A stretch of 45,311 nt of DNA, taken from positions 1 to 45,311 of the forward strand of contig LUZZ01000042.1 of assembly GCA_001603845.1 (NCBI GenBank), read 5' to 3'. The notes beneath the pieces were generated by a model. The model ran no database searches. It was not told where the DNA came from and was given only the letters and a program-made list of their open reading frames with translations. Each line of letters opens with the position of its first letter. Positions within the stretch are counted from its first letter, which is position 1. Shown here piece by piece: positions 1-9,964 of the stretch. A program made the translations under genes and the position numbers. The DNA comes from Syntrophobacterales bacterium Delta_01. Its GTDB lineage: Bacteria; Desulfobacterota; Syntrophobacteria; Syntrophobacterales; Syntrophobacteraceae.

Positions 1-81
1 CCCCCTCCCCCATCCCCTCCCACCAAGGGAGGGGAGCAGTCCGTGCTTTTCTGTTGGTTCCCAAGCTCCGGCTTGGGAACC
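1..81. repeat. Dispersed intergenic repeat with hairpin GGTTCCCAAGCTCCGGCTTGGGAACC (56-81) and a GC-rich ggggagcagtccgtgctttt segment
   Basis: Hairpin recurs at 7897-7922 and degenerately at 39709-39734; the agtccRtgctttt segment recurs at 36861-36876. Confidence 0.7.
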
Positions 82-231
82 AGCGGGAATTGGAACCGAT
101 CCATCAGGCTCTCAGCTTCCGACATATTTGAAGCTTTTGGGCCATCCGGTCGGCCTTCTGCTGAATTTTAACGTAAGTGAACGAAGACACGGAATAAAGC
201 GGATGATGAACAGGCAACCTGAATAATTAAT

Positions 232-262
232 CTCGGTGTCCTCCGTGTACTCTGTGGTGAGC
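232..262. repeat. Dispersed-type repeat ctcggtgtcctccgtgtactctgtggtga directly before nuoH
   Basis: Antisense translation reads TTEYTEDTEI, typical of the CTCTGTGTCCTCTGTGGTGA-type repeat seen in many genomes. Confidence 0.55.
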
Positions 263-267
263 AAAAA

Positions 268-1257
268 ATGGTGAGCTGGATTGCGGGATTTACCATACTG
301 ATCGTCAAGCTGGCGATTGTGCTGCTCTTCCTGGTCGGCGCGGCCGCCTACCTGGTGTGGGTCGAGCGCAAGTTTCTGGCCAGGCTCCAGGTCCGCTACG
401 GGCCGAACCGCGCCGGACCGTTCGGGCTGCTGCAACCGCTGGCGGACGTGGTGAAGATGATCGCCAAGGAAGACACGGTGCCCGAGGGGGCCGACCGGGT
501 CCTGTTTCTCCTGGCCCCGGCGGTGGTGGCCGCCACCGCCTTTCTGATGTTTTCGGTGGTCCCGTTCGGAAAGGACCTGACCCTCTGGGGAAAGTCCATC
601 CCGCTGGTGGTGACCGACCTTAACATCGGCCTCCTGTTCGTTTTCGCCATGTCGTCCCTGGGAGTTTACGGCGTGGCCCTCGGAGGCTGGGCGTCCAATT
701 CGAAATACGGCCTCCTGGGCGGCATACGCGGCGCAGCGCAGATGATCAGCTACGAACTCTCCCTGGGGCTCTCGCTGGTGCCCGTCGTCATGCTGGCCCA
801 CTCGTTCAGCATCATGGACATCGTGCAGGCACAGGCGAAATACCCCTTTATCCTGGTGCAGCCCGTGGCGTTTCTCATTTTTATCATCAGCGCCATGGCC
901 GAAAGCAAGCGCATCCCGTTCGACCTTCCCGAGGCGGAAAACGAACTGGTGGCCGGGTTTCATACCGAGTACAGCGGCATGCGCTTCGGGCTGTTTTTCC
1001 TGGGCGAATACGTGCACATCATCGTTTTCGGGGGCATCGTTTCCGTGCTGTTCCTGGGCGGGTGGCGCGGCCCGTGGCTCCCCCCCATCGCCTGGATCCT
1101 CATAAAGATTTTCCTGGTGGCGCTGTTCATGATCTGGGTGCGGGGCACTCTGCCCCGCCTGCGATACGACCAGTTGATGGCCCTCGGGTGGAAGGTGCTC
1201 ATCCCGCTGGCCCTGTTGAATATACTGGCCACGGCCGTCGTGGGGCTGCTGGTCTAG
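268..1257 (+). CDS. nuoH: NADH-quinone oxidoreductase subunit H
   Basis: [72 protein letters not shown]; full-length. Confidence 0.97.
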   Translation: MVSWIAGFTILIVKLAIVLLFLVGAAAYLVWVERKFLARLQVRYGPNRAGPFGLLQPLADVVKMIAKEDTVPEGADRVLFLLAPAVVAATAFLMFSVVPFGKDLTLWGKSIPLVVTDLNIGLLFVFAMSSLGVYGVALGGWASNSKYGLLGGIRGAAQMISYELSLGLSLVPVVMLAHSFSIMDIVQAQAKYPFILVQPVAFLIFIISAMAESKRIPFDLPEAENELVAGFHTEYSGMRFGLFFLGEYVHIIVFGGIVSVLFLGGWRGPWLPPIAWILIKIFLVALFMIWVRGTLPRLRYDQLMALGWKVLIPLALLNILATAVVGLLV

Positions 1258-1277
1258 GGAAAGGATCATTCGAGCTT

Positions 1278-1814
1278 ATGCAATCGGCCTGGGAAGCGGT
1301 CAAGGCGCTGGCGTCCGGATTTGCGGTCACATTTGTGCACCTGTTTCGAAAGCCGATCACCGAGCAGTACCCGGAATACAAGCGTCCCCTGCCCGTGCGC
1401 AGCCGCGCGCGGATCATCCTCACGCGCGACCCCGACGGCGAAGAGCGCTGCGTGGCCTGCTACCTGTGTTCGGCGGTGTGCCCGGTCACCTGCATCTCCA
1501 TGGAGGGGGCGGAAAAACCGGACGGGCGCCGCTACGCCGCCTGGTTCCGCATCAATTTCGCCCGCTGCATCTACTGCGGGTTGTGCGAGGAAGCCTGTCC
1601 GACTTCGGCCATTCAGCTCACGCCGGACTACGAGTTCTGCAAGAAAAGCATCATGAATTTCGTGTACGAAAAAGAAGACCTCCTGGTGGACCACCAGGGA
1701 AAAGACAGCAACTACAACTACTACAAGGTCGCCGGCATCATCACCCGCGAGGCGGGCAAGGGGGAACACGCCGGCGAGAAAGAACCGGTGGACGTGAAGA
1801 GCAACCTGCCCTAG
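1278..1814 (+). CDS. nuoI: NADH-quinone oxidoreductase subunit I (2x[4Fe-4S])
   Basis: [12 protein letters not shown] and [12 protein letters not shown]; start chosen at ATG 1278 within the longer ORF 1062..1814. Confidence 0.95.
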   Translation: MQSAWEAVKALASGFAVTFVHLFRKPITEQYPEYKRPLPVRSRARIILTRDPDGEERCVACYLCSAVCPVTCISMEGAEKPDGRRYAAWFRINFARCIYCGLCEEACPTSAIQLTPDYEFCKKSIMNFVYEKEDLLVDHQGKDSNYNYYKVAGIITREAGKGEHAGEKEPVDVKSNLP

Positions 1815-1859
1815 GCGGGCATGCCCCCACGCGGTTTCGCACCTCGACTGCGAGTCAAT

Positions 1860-2384
1860 ATGACACTTTTCGGTTTGCTTTTTTATCTCATCGCGGCAGT
1901 GATCGTGGCATCGACCGCCATGGCCGTCACCCGGCGAAACATCGTGCACGCCGTGATCTATCTCATTTTTTCGTTCCTGGGCACGGCCCTCCTGTTCTAC
2001 CTGTTCGGAGCACCGCTGCTCGCGGTGCTCGAAGTGATCATCTACGCCGGGGCGATCATGGTCCTGTTCCTGTTCGTGGTGATGATGATCCGGGTGGACG
2101 CGGCGGAAGAAGTCCTCTTCCCGGTTTCCCAGTGGATCCCGGCGGCCGTTTTCGGCCTGGTCTACATCGCGGCCGCCTTCCTGATGGTGTTTTCGGCGCC
2201 CGGCGCCGGCACGGAACTGCCGCTGCTGTGGGCCACGCCGCAGGAATTCGCCCTGTATATTTTTCAAAACTACTGGTTCTTCATAGAAATCATATCGCTG
2301 CTGCTCCTGGTAGCCCTCATCGGAGCGTTTCGCCTCGGGGGGCCGAAGAAAGGGGCAAGCCAGGCGGTGGAGGATAAAGCGTGA
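1860..2384 (+). CDS. nuoJ: NADH-quinone oxidoreductase subunit J
   Basis: MTLFGLLFYLIAAVIVASTAMAVTRRNIVHAVIYLIFSFLGTALLFYLFGAPLLAVLEVIIYAGAIMVLFLFVVMM; in-frame ATG at 1860. Confidence 0.95.
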   Translation: MTLFGLLFYLIAAVIVASTAMAVTRRNIVHAVIYLIFSFLGTALLFYLFGAPLLAVLEVIIYAGAIMVLFLFVVMMIRVDAAEEVLFPVSQWIPAAVFGLVYIAAAFLMVFSAPGAGTELPLLWATPQEFALYIFQNYWFFIEIISLLLLVALIGAFRLGGPKKGASQAVEDKA

Positions 2385-2683
2385 TCGTACCGTTTGGAAA
2401 CGTCCTGGCGCTTTCGGCGATCCTGTTCGTGCTCGGCGCGTTCTGCGCCCTTGCGCGCCGGAACCTCATCATGATCGTACTCGGCATCGAGATCATGCTG
2501 AACGCGGCCTCCATTGCCTTTATCGGGGCCGCCCTGCGCTCGCAAAACCTGGAAGGCCAGACCTTCGTGCTGTTCATCCTGGCGGTGGCGGCCACCGAAG
2601 TGTCGGTGGGACTGGCGATCATAGTCTACGCCTTCCGCAAAACGGGTTCTTTCGATCCGAACAACTACAACCTGCTCAAGTAA
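2381..2683 (+). CDS. nuoK: NADH-quinone oxidoreductase subunit K
   Basis: Small 3-TM protein, LIMIVLGIEIMLNAASIAFI; 4-bp overlap with nuoJ. Confidence 0.95.
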   Translation: MIVPFGNVLALSAILFVLGAFCALARRNLIMIVLGIEIMLNAASIAFIGAALRSQNLEGQTFVLFILAVAATEVSVGLAIIVYAFRKTGSFDPNNYNLLK

Positions 2684-2767
2684 TGCACCGAGGGATTCAG
2701 GAATCGAGGGATTGGTGAGGATGATGACCGTACGCCTGTTCGGCGTTTATCACCGGCTGGAAGTGAA

Positions 2768-4687
2768 ATGACCGATATGTCGATTGCCCATGCCACCGTT
2801 TCGGCGCTTACCGTCGCCACGATGCTGCCTTTCGCCGTATTTCTGGCCATACTGCTGTTGACGAGGAAGCGGCCGCAGCTTTCGGCCGCCCTGTCCATCG
2901 GGGCGGTGGGGATCTCCCTGGCCTGTTCGGTGTTCGTGCTGGTGCTTCACCGGCACCTGGACCATCCGCTCCAGTTCGCGGCCGGGTGGATGTCGGCCAG
3001 CGGCATCCAGGTGCCCTTCGGCTTCCTGGTGGACCCTCTCAGCCTTCTCATGCTGACAATCGTGGCGGCCATCAGCTTTCTCGTCCAGGTTTATTCGCTG
3101 GGGTACATGGCCGGAGATCCCGGGTATTCGCGGTACTACGCGTTCATGTCGCTTTTCGCCTGGGCCATGCTGAGCCTGACCGTATCGCTCACCATGTTCC
3201 AGTTGTACATGTTCTGGGAACTGGTGGGGCTGTCGTCCTACCTGCTGATCGGGTTCTGGTACGAAAAATTCAGCGCCACCCAGGCCGGCAAGAAGGCGTT
3301 CGTCATGACCCGGACGGGCGACGTGGCCTTCTTCATCGGGCTGCTGGTCATCCTGGTAAACCTCGGGAACGTGGGCATCACGGAAATGAACGGCGCGGCG
3401 GCGGCCAACCTTTCGCCGGCGGTCATCACCCTGGCGTCCCTTCTCATGTTCGGCGGCATCGTGGGCAAGAGCGCCCAGTTTCCGCTGCTCACCTGGCTAC
3501 CGGACGCCATGGAAGGCCCCACCCCGGTCAGCGCCCTGCTCCATTCGGCCACCATGGTTGCGGCCGGCGTCTATCTTTTCGCGCGGCTTTTTCCGTTTTT
3601 CAGCCTGTCGTCCACCGCCATGGGCGTCTTCCTGGCGATCGGCACCATCAGCATGCTGCTTTCCGCCACCATGGCCATGGTGAGCCGCGACATCAAGCGC
3701 GTGTGGGCCTATTCGACCATCAGCCAGTTGGGGTTCATGATCATGGCCCTGGGGGCCGGGCATTTCTTCGCCGGCGTGTTTCACCTGACCACCCATGCCG
3801 GGTTCAAGGCCCTGCTGTTCCTGTGTTCCGGGGTTTTCATCCACCACTACCACACCAACGACATGTTCGAACTGGCCGACCAGGGATGCCGCAGCCTCAA
3901 AATCCCCACCGTTTCCATCATTATCGCCGCGGCGGCCCTTTCGGGCTTTCCTCCCTTTTCCGGCTACTTCAGCAAGGAAGCGATCATCGGCGGCCTCGCC
4001 GGGCTGAAAAACCCGGTCTGGCTGGCGGCGGGCCTGGCGGGCGTTTTCCTGACCGCGTACTACTCGTTCCGGCTGATTTTCGTCCTCACCACGCATAAAG
4101 GCGCTGAAAGCGCTCATTCCGGCGACGAGCCGCACGCAAACGGCTTCGAGTACCGCGCCATGGCCTGGCCGCTCATCGTTTTAGCGACGATCACGGTCGT
4201 TTTGGGATTTTTGGAAGAACCCATCCGGAATTTTCTGCTCGGCGCTCACGCCGCCGCACCCGCGCCGGAGGCCGCGGCGCATGCCGTCCTCCACTGGTGG
4301 GAGCGGTTGGGGCTGGGGACCACCAACATTGTGGCGTTGGGCCTTGCCGCCGCGGGAGCCCTGCTGGCGTGGATCGAATTCGGAAGGCGCGGGGCGAGCC
4401 GGGTCGGTTTCGTGGAACGGATTCCGGCGCTCTACCGGCTGTTTTCCGAACGGTGGTATCTGGACCACTTTTACCGTTTCCTGGTGGGCATGGTCATTGA
4501 CAAGGGCGTGTCCAGGCTTTGCGACGCAAACGACAAGAAGGTCATCGACGCAACCATCGACGAACTGTGCAGCGGCACGGTCGAGGGAGGCCGGGTGGTG
4601 GCGTTTCTGAATTCGGGCATGGTCCAGTTCCGGTTGATCGCGGCCTTTGCAGTGATCGCGCTCCTGGCGCTCTATTTTCTGATTTAA
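2768..4687 (+). CDS. nuoL: NADH-quinone oxidoreductase subunit L
   Basis: LPDAMEGPTPVSALLHSATMVAAGVYL motif, 639 aa antiporter-like subunit. Confidence 0.97.
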   Translation: MTDMSIAHATVSALTVATMLPFAVFLAILLLTRKRPQLSAALSIGAVGISLACSVFVLVLHRHLDHPLQFAAGWMSASGIQVPFGFLVDPLSLLMLTIVAAISFLVQVYSLGYMAGDPGYSRYYAFMSLFAWAMLSLTVSLTMFQLYMFWELVGLSSYLLIGFWYEKFSATQAGKKAFVMTRTGDVAFFIGLLVILVNLGNVGITEMNGAAAANLSPAVITLASLLMFGGIVGKSAQFPLLTWLPDAMEGPTPVSALLHSATMVAAGVYLFARLFPFFSLSSTAMGVFLAIGTISMLLSATMAMVSRDIKRVWAYSTISQLGFMIMALGAGHFFAGVFHLTTHAGFKALLFLCSGVFIHHYHTNDMFELADQGCRSLKIPTVSIIIAAAALSGFPPFSGYFSKEAIIGGLAGLKNPVWLAAGLAGVFLTAYYSFRLIFVLTTHKGAESAHSGDEPHANGFEYRAMAWPLIVLATITVVLGFLEEPIRNFLLGAHAAAPAPEAAAHAVLHWWERLGLGTTNIVALGLAAAGALLAWIEFGRRGASRVGFVERIPALYRLFSERWYLDHFYRFLVGMVIDKGVSRLCDANDKKVIDATIDELCSGTVEGGRVVAFLNSGMVQFRLIAAFAVIALLALYFLI

Positions 4688-4705
4688 AAAACGAGTAATC
4701 CGCCG

Positions 4706-6181
4706 ATGCATGATGCCAATTTCCCATACCTGTCCGCCATTCTCCTGTGCTGCGTGGCGGGGCTTCTGGCCATTGTCTTCATCCCGGAAGGCAGGCAAAA
4801 GCTGATCAAGCAGGTGAGCGCCGTTTTTTCGGGCGCCACCCTGGTGCTCTCGGTGTTCCTTTTCTTCGCCTACGACCGGGGCGCCGGGGGGCTGCAGTTC
4901 GTGGAAAGGCTGGACTGGATCCCCACGCTGGGCATCCAGTACCTAAACGGCGTGGACGGCTTCAGCCTGCCCAACATTCTCCTTACCGGGATCGTGTTCT
5001 TCACCGGCGTGCTCACCATGTGGGAGCTGGAAAACCGGGTAAAAGAGTATTTTGCGCTCTATTTCCTGCTGGTGACGGGCGTGTTCGGCCTGTTCATGAG
5101 CATGGATCTCTTTTTCATCTTCGTGTGGTACGACGTTTCGCTCTTTCCCATGTACCTGCTGATCGCCGTCTGGGGAACCACGCGCAAGGAATACGGGGCG
5201 ATGAAGCTCACCCTGTACCTGCTTGCCGGAAGCGCCCTCATCCTGCCGGCGATCATTTTGCTCTACGCCACATCGGGGCTCAACACCTTCGACCTGACGG
5301 CGCTCCTTCGGCCCGGGCTCTTTTCTCCGGCCGAACAGAAGCTGGTCTTCATTCTGCTCTACCTGGGGTTCGGCATCCTGGCCGGCGTGTGGCCGTTCCA
5401 CACCTGGTCGCCGGTGGGCCACGTGGCCGCGCCGCACGGGGTGAGCATGGTGCATGCCGGGGTGCTGATGAAAATAGGCGCGTTCGGCGTGCTGCGCCTG
5501 GCGATCATGCTGTGCCCGGAAGGCTGGAAATACTGGGCTGAACTGATGGCGGTCCTGGCCGCCGTGGGGATCATCTACGGCGCCCTGGCCGGGCTGAGGC
5601 AAACCGACCTCAAGTACGTGATCGGCTATTCCAGCGTCTCGCACATGGGAGTCGTGGGGCTGGGGCTTTCCACCGTGTCCGCGCAAGGCCTGGACGGGGC
5701 CGTGTTCCAGATGTTCGCCCACGGCATCATGACGGCCCTGCTGTTTTCTTCGGTGGGCTACATCTACGACCGGACCCACACCAAGCTGATCGCCGAACTG
5801 GGCGGTCTGAGCCGGATCATGCCCGTGGCCTCCGGCTACTTCATCGTGGCCGCCCTGGCCGGCATGGGAATCCCCGGCCTTGCCAATTTCTGGGGCGAGC
5901 TGGTGGTGTTCATTTCCGCCTTCAAGGTTTACCCGATCCGGGGAATCGTCGCCGTGCTGGCGCTGGCGGTGACCGCCCTCTTCATGCTGCGGGTCGTGCA
6001 GAAGACCTTCTACGGACCGCCAAACGAACGGTACGCCGGCCTGCCCGACATCTCCTTTTTCCAGGGCATCCCCCGGATGATCCTGGCGGCCGTTCTGCTG
6101 TTCGTGGGCCTTTACCCGTCGCTGATTTTCAACGTCGTCCAAACCGCATCTGTTCCCTTTATGAATGGACTGCCAAGATGA
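4706..6181 (+). CDS. nuoM: NADH-quinone oxidoreductase subunit M
   Basis: GVWPFHTWSPVGHVAAPHGVSMVHAGVLMKIGAFGVLR; between nuoL and nuoN. Confidence 0.96.
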   Translation: MHDANFPYLSAILLCCVAGLLAIVFIPEGRQKLIKQVSAVFSGATLVLSVFLFFAYDRGAGGLQFVERLDWIPTLGIQYLNGVDGFSLPNILLTGIVFFTGVLTMWELENRVKEYFALYFLLVTGVFGLFMSMDLFFIFVWYDVSLFPMYLLIAVWGTTRKEYGAMKLTLYLLAGSALILPAIILLYATSGLNTFDLTALLRPGLFSPAEQKLVFILLYLGFGILAGVWPFHTWSPVGHVAAPHGVSMVHAGVLMKIGAFGVLRLAIMLCPEGWKYWAELMAVLAAVGIIYGALAGLRQTDLKYVIGYSSVSHMGVVGLGLSTVSAQGLDGAVFQMFAHGIMTALLFSSVGYIYDRTHTKLIAELGGLSRIMPVASGYFIVAALAGMGIPGLANFWGELVVFISAFKVYPIRGIVAVLALAVTALFMLRVVQKTFYGPPNERYAGLPDISFFQGIPRMILAAVLLFVGLYPSLIFNVVQTASVPFMNGLPR

Positions 6182-7596
6182 AATGGTCGATTGCAGCTCC
6201 TGAAATCTACTACGTTGCGGCAGCCCTGCTGTTTTTCTTCCTGTCCTTCGTGACGCGGCCGGACTCGAAACGCGAATACCGGCTGGCCCTCATCCTGTCC
6301 GCCCTGGGCCTGGCGGTGGCGCTGGTTTCGGTGCGGGCCGACGGGTTCCTGTTCATCCGCGCCTTCCGCGCCGACCTCTTCTCGCAGGTGTTCAAGGTGC
6401 TGCTGGCCCTGGGGCTTTTCCTGGTGGTCTACCTGTGCGACGAACTGCAGGAGCTGAGGCAGCGCCACCTGCACGACTTTTACATGCTGCTGTTCACCTG
6501 CACCCTGGCCATGATGCTCCTGGTGAGCGCCGAACATCTGCTGGCCATCTACCTGTCGCTCGAACTTTCCAGCTACTCGCTCTATGTCCTGGTGGCGCTC
6601 AGGAAAAATGAAAATTTCGGCCTGGAATCGGGCATCAAATATTTCCTGATCGGCACGTTCGCATCCGCCGTGATGCTGTTCGGCATGGCGCTGCTGTACT
6701 CGGCAACCGACGCCACCTACCTCGGCGAGATCGCGCGGGCGCTGCCCGTCATCATCGACCGCCCGGTGGTGCTGACCTCCCTGTTTTTGATCCTGGGCGG
6801 GCTGTTTTTCAAGCTGGCCGCCTTCCCCTTCCACTTCTGGGCGCCGGACACCTACCAGGGGTCCATCAACCAGGTGGCGGCCTATATCGCCACGGCGTCC
6901 AAAGTGGCGGCCATCGCCGTGGTGCTGCGCCTGGTGGCGCTCGCCGGACAGGGCAGCCCTTATTTTTCCCACGTGCTGGTGGTGCTGGCGATCGTTTCCA
7001 TGACCCTGGGGAACCTGGCGGCAATCGTCCAAAAAGACATCAAGCGGCTGCTGGCCTTCTCCACTGTGGCCCACGCGGGCTACATCCTCATCGGGGTCCT
7101 GGCGATGAGCCGCGCGGGTTACGCCAGCGTGGTGTTCTACGCGCTCGCCCTGCTGATGATGAAGTTTACGGCTTTTTTCGTAGTGGTAAAGGTGGCCTCC
7201 GACGGCCACAACCTCCAGATCGAACAACTGGCGGGCCTGCACCGCCGGTCGCCCATCCTCGCCCTGGCGCTCATGGTCTCCCTTTTCAGCCTGGCGGGCA
7301 TTCCGCCCACGGCCGGTTTTACCGGCAAATTCCTGATCTTCGTGGCGGCCATCGAAAAAGGCTACTTCGCACTGGTAATCATCGCCATGATCAACGTGGT
7401 GATTTCCCTCTATTACTACCTGCTGGTCATAAAGGCGGCCTACCTGCTGGAACCGGCGCAGGAACTGCGGCTGGCCGTATCACCCTCCACCAAAATTCTG
7501 GCCGGGGCCCTCGTGGCGGGGATCGTGGTCCTGGGTCTTTTCCCCTATAAGATCATGCAGGTCGCCGGAGCCGCCGCGCAGGTGCTGCTGCACTGA
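6178..7596 (+). CDS. nuoN: NADH-quinone oxidoreductase subunit N
   Basis: FPFHFWAPDTYQGSINQVAAYIATASKVAA; overlaps nuoM stop. Confidence 0.96.
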   Translation: MKWSIAAPEIYYVAAALLFFFLSFVTRPDSKREYRLALILSALGLAVALVSVRADGFLFIRAFRADLFSQVFKVLLALGLFLVVYLCDELQELRQRHLHDFYMLLFTCTLAMMLLVSAEHLLAIYLSLELSSYSLYVLVALRKNENFGLESGIKYFLIGTFASAVMLFGMALLYSATDATYLGEIARALPVIIDRPVVLTSLFLILGGLFFKLAAFPFHFWAPDTYQGSINQVAAYIATASKVAAIAVVLRLVALAGQGSPYFSHVLVVLAIVSMTLGNLAAIVQKDIKRLLAFSTVAHAGYILIGVLAMSRAGYASVVFYALALLMMKFTAFFVVVKVASDGHNLQIEQLAGLHRRSPILALALMVSLFSLAGIPPTAGFTGKFLIFVAAIEKGYFALVIIAMINVVISLYYYLLVIKAAYLLEPAQELRLAVSPSTKILAGALVAGIVVLGLFPYKIMQVAGAAAQVLLH

Positions 7597-7623
7597 TCCC
7601 GGGTTGCGACCGAGTGGGCACAG

Positions 7624-7807
7624 ACGTTATACTAAGTATCGTTCAAGTTTGATCTGATGGGTTTCGCTCCGCTCCACCCATCCTACACCTGTGGCCGATC
7701 TATAATTCCTCATAGTGGCTGTATATTTAGGATGGGTGGAGTCCCGCCGTACGGGGGCAAAACCCATCATTTTTGATGCATCTTGAACGCTACTTAGTAT
7801 TACACGT
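7624..7807. mobile_element. MITE-like palindromic element (~184 bp)
   Basis: Terminal inverted repeats acgttatactaagtatcgttcaag (7624-7647) and revcomp of 7782-7807 acgtgtaatactaagtagcgttcaag; inner inverted arms tgatgggtttcgc...ccacccatcct / aggatgggtgg...aacccatca; no ORF. Confidence 0.7.
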
Positions 7808-7896
7808 AGCGTTACGAATAATTGCGCGGATACCCCGTTCGGGTGGGCACGGTCCTTGGGGCTGTTGCCCAAATCCGCCGATACTGCTGGTCTGCC

Positions 7897-8111
7897 GGTT
7901 CCCAAGCCCCGGCTTGGGAACCCCCCATGGAGAAGCTCCAGCTTCTACTTAAGCACGACAGGAAGCAGGAGATCCCAAGATTCGGTTCCCAAACCGGAGC
8001 TTCGGAACCGGCACACAGAGAATGCAGCCGGCAAAGACGCCGGATTCTCGCCCAAAAGTGCCGCGGGAATGACGATCTTGGTGGTTTGACCTTAATTTGT
8101 GAAATCCCACG
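7897..8111. repeat. Dispersed intergenic repeat, copy A (hairpin plus 79-bp conserved block 8033-8111)
   Basis: aaagacgccggattctcgcccaaaagtgccgcgggaatgacgatcttggtggttt...ccacg aligns with 39740-39816. Confidence 0.8.
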
Positions 8112-8347
8112 TCTTGCCCCGAAGGGGCTGCATAAAATAGCCCAGGGTCGCGTGAGCGCACCCTGGGAACGATCGACGGTGCACAATCGGAAATACCCTG
8201 AAAGGGTTACATAGCGGGCATTGAGAAAGTCTGTTCATCCTCATTATGCAACCCTTTCAGGGTATTCATCTCATCTTGCACCGGATTTCCCAGGGTGATG
8301 CTGGTGCTGACCCCGGGCTAATCTATTGAGCCCCTTCGGGGCGAAGA
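8112..8347. repeat. Large imperfect inverted repeat: two ~110-bp copies head-to-head
   Basis: Left tcttgccccgaaggggct..atagcccagggt..caccctggga..cggtgca..ataccctgaaagggttacat; right arm revcomp cttcgccccgaaggggct..ttagcccggggt..caccctggga..cggtgca..ataccctgaaagggttgcat. Confidence 0.85.
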
Positions 8348-8765
8348 GTCCGACGGCAATTCTCCTTCAGTTGAATCACGGCCCATGGGAATCAGCGCCT
8401 TCGCCCGGCGGCGCATTCGGACAGCAGGCCCTTCCATCGTGCCCACCGATCTCATCATTTTACAGTTGCCGTTGACACCGCGTGCAGTTCAAGTTTGGAC
8501 GTAAAAAAACAATACGAAAAAAGCGGACATCGGAGGAAGCGGCGGGGCAAAAAGTCTTCGGTCAAAAAACCAAGGGGCCAAAAACGACGAGCCGGACTGC
8601 AGGAGGACAGTCCGGCCCATCACTGGGGAATGAACTTCAAGCTGGTTATCAAGAAACAACAATTCTGTATTTTTTGCAATCAGGAGATTTCCCTAGTTGG
8701 TAAAAAAAAATTCCTGACCCCCTCTCGTTTTAGAAAAAAATTTAACCCGGAGCCCGAACGGCCCT

Positions 8766-9023
8766 CTATTCTTTCCGGCCCTCCAGGGCCTGCGGCTGGT
8801 GTTTTTGAGGATCGAAAGTTTCCTTTTCCCGGTGTTCCATGTTTTGGGTGCTCATTTCGAGGTCGAGCACCTGGTCGTCCCCGCTCGAAAAACCGAGAAC
8901 GATGTCACCGCCCTTTTCGGCCCCGCCGCCGTCTTCCGGCTTCATCCTGATGCCGATCACGATCATCGCCAGCCCGGCGAGGGCCAGAATCGAAAAGAAC
9001 GCGCTGATCCAGAAATGGTTCAC
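8766..9023 (-). CDS. Small single-TM hypothetical membrane protein
   Basis: NHFWISAFFSILALAGLAMIVIGIRMK; GTG start 9023 overlaps the upstream stop as GTGA, with GAGGAG upstream. Confidence 0.6.
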   Translation of the reverse strand: MNHFWISAFFSILALAGLAMIVIGIRMKPEDGGGAEKGGDIVLGFSSGDDQVLDLEMSTQNMEHREKETFDPQKHQPQALEGRKE

Positions 9024-9964
9024 AGCAAGCTCCTCGGTTTGATGTTCCACCGGTTGCCCGGGTAGATGGTCATCCGGATATCGTAGTAGCCCGATTCCCG
9101 TGCAGGGGGCCGCTCCCGGTCGTAGGAATCCTGGGCGGCCCTGGAGCCCAGTTTCAAAACCGCCCCTTCCCGCGAATCCAGCCGGCTCGAAAGCGTCGGG
9201 CCGAACCGTCCTTCCGCCTTGAGCACCAGTTGGTCGCTGTCTTTTACCGGGGTGATGATCGCGCGGCTCTTTCTGACTACGCGCTCGCCGTAGGGAGAGG
9301 AGCGCTCGGCCGTCCGCCCCGGCAAATCGAATCCCAGGTAGATCCGGCGGTCCGCCCCGCCGATGCGCCTGACCTTTATCACGATCCGGTCTCCGAGGTG
9401 CACGCGGGCGACCGCGATATCTCTTTCCCCGGCCGGATTGTAGGGAAACCTCAAAACTACGGGCTGCGGGCTTTTATCGGTCGTTCCGGGGGGTACGTAG
9501 GTCCTGGAGGGCGCCGCCGATGGCGCCGGCGCCGGGCGAGGACGGGCGGTGCGCACGGCCCCCGGTTTTGCCTGTGCAGGCGCCTCCTGCACCGGAAACC
9601 TTCGGGGGCCTTTGAGGACCGGCGGGATAGTTTTGGGTTCGCTCCCCGGCTGCGGCTGGGGCGCGGCCTGTTCGGCCGGGGAGGTCAGGACCTGTCCCCC
9701 GGAAGCCGGCCCGGTCGCCGGCGGCACACTTCCGGCCTGCTCCTCCGCCCCGGTGCCCGGCCGGACATCGGGGGCCGCGTTGCTCTCCGTCCCGGCCTGT
9801 TCCGGCAACCCCGAAGTGCCGGGCGGAGGAACCGGTTCGATGCGGGCGGTGAGTTTTTCGGCGGCCGGACGATAGAAAAGATCGCTTTGCACCAGGACCA
9901 GCCCCGATACCCCGGCAACCAGAAAGAAGGCCCCAAACAGGATGAACAGCACGCGTTTTTTCAC
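9020..9964 (-). CDS. Membrane-anchored Pro/Ala-rich envelope hypothetical protein
   Basis: N-terminal TM MKKRVLFILFGAFFLVAGVSGLVL, Pro-rich linker, folded-looking C-terminus. Confidence 0.7.
   Translation of the reverse strand: MKKRVLFILFGAFFLVAGVSGLVLVQSDLFYRPAAEKLTARIEPVPPPGTSGLPEQAGTESNAAPDVRPGTGAEEQAGSVPPATGPASGGQVLTSPAEQAAPQPQPGSEPKTIPPVLKGPRRFPVQEAPAQAKPGAVRTARPRPAPAPSAAPSRTYVPPGTTDKSPQPVVLRFPYNPAGERDIAVARVHLGDRIVIKVRRIGGADRRIYLGFDLPGRTAERSSPYGERVVRKSRAIITPVKDSDQLVLKAEGRFGPTLSSRLDSREGAVLKLGSRAAQDSYDRERPPARESGYYDIRMTIYPGNRWNIKPRSLL

Noticed and set aside
112-1269. 385-aa minus-strand ORF over nuoH
   Set aside because: Antisense shadow of nuoH; useful only for showing the TTEYTEDTE repeat signature
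8495-8950. 151-aa Lys/Arg-rich ORF containing hairpin gccggactg-caggagga-cagtccggc (8591-8616)
   Set aside because: Starts at TTG, basic low-complexity translation, runs into the antisense of the small membrane gene; the hairpin alone is not enough evidence
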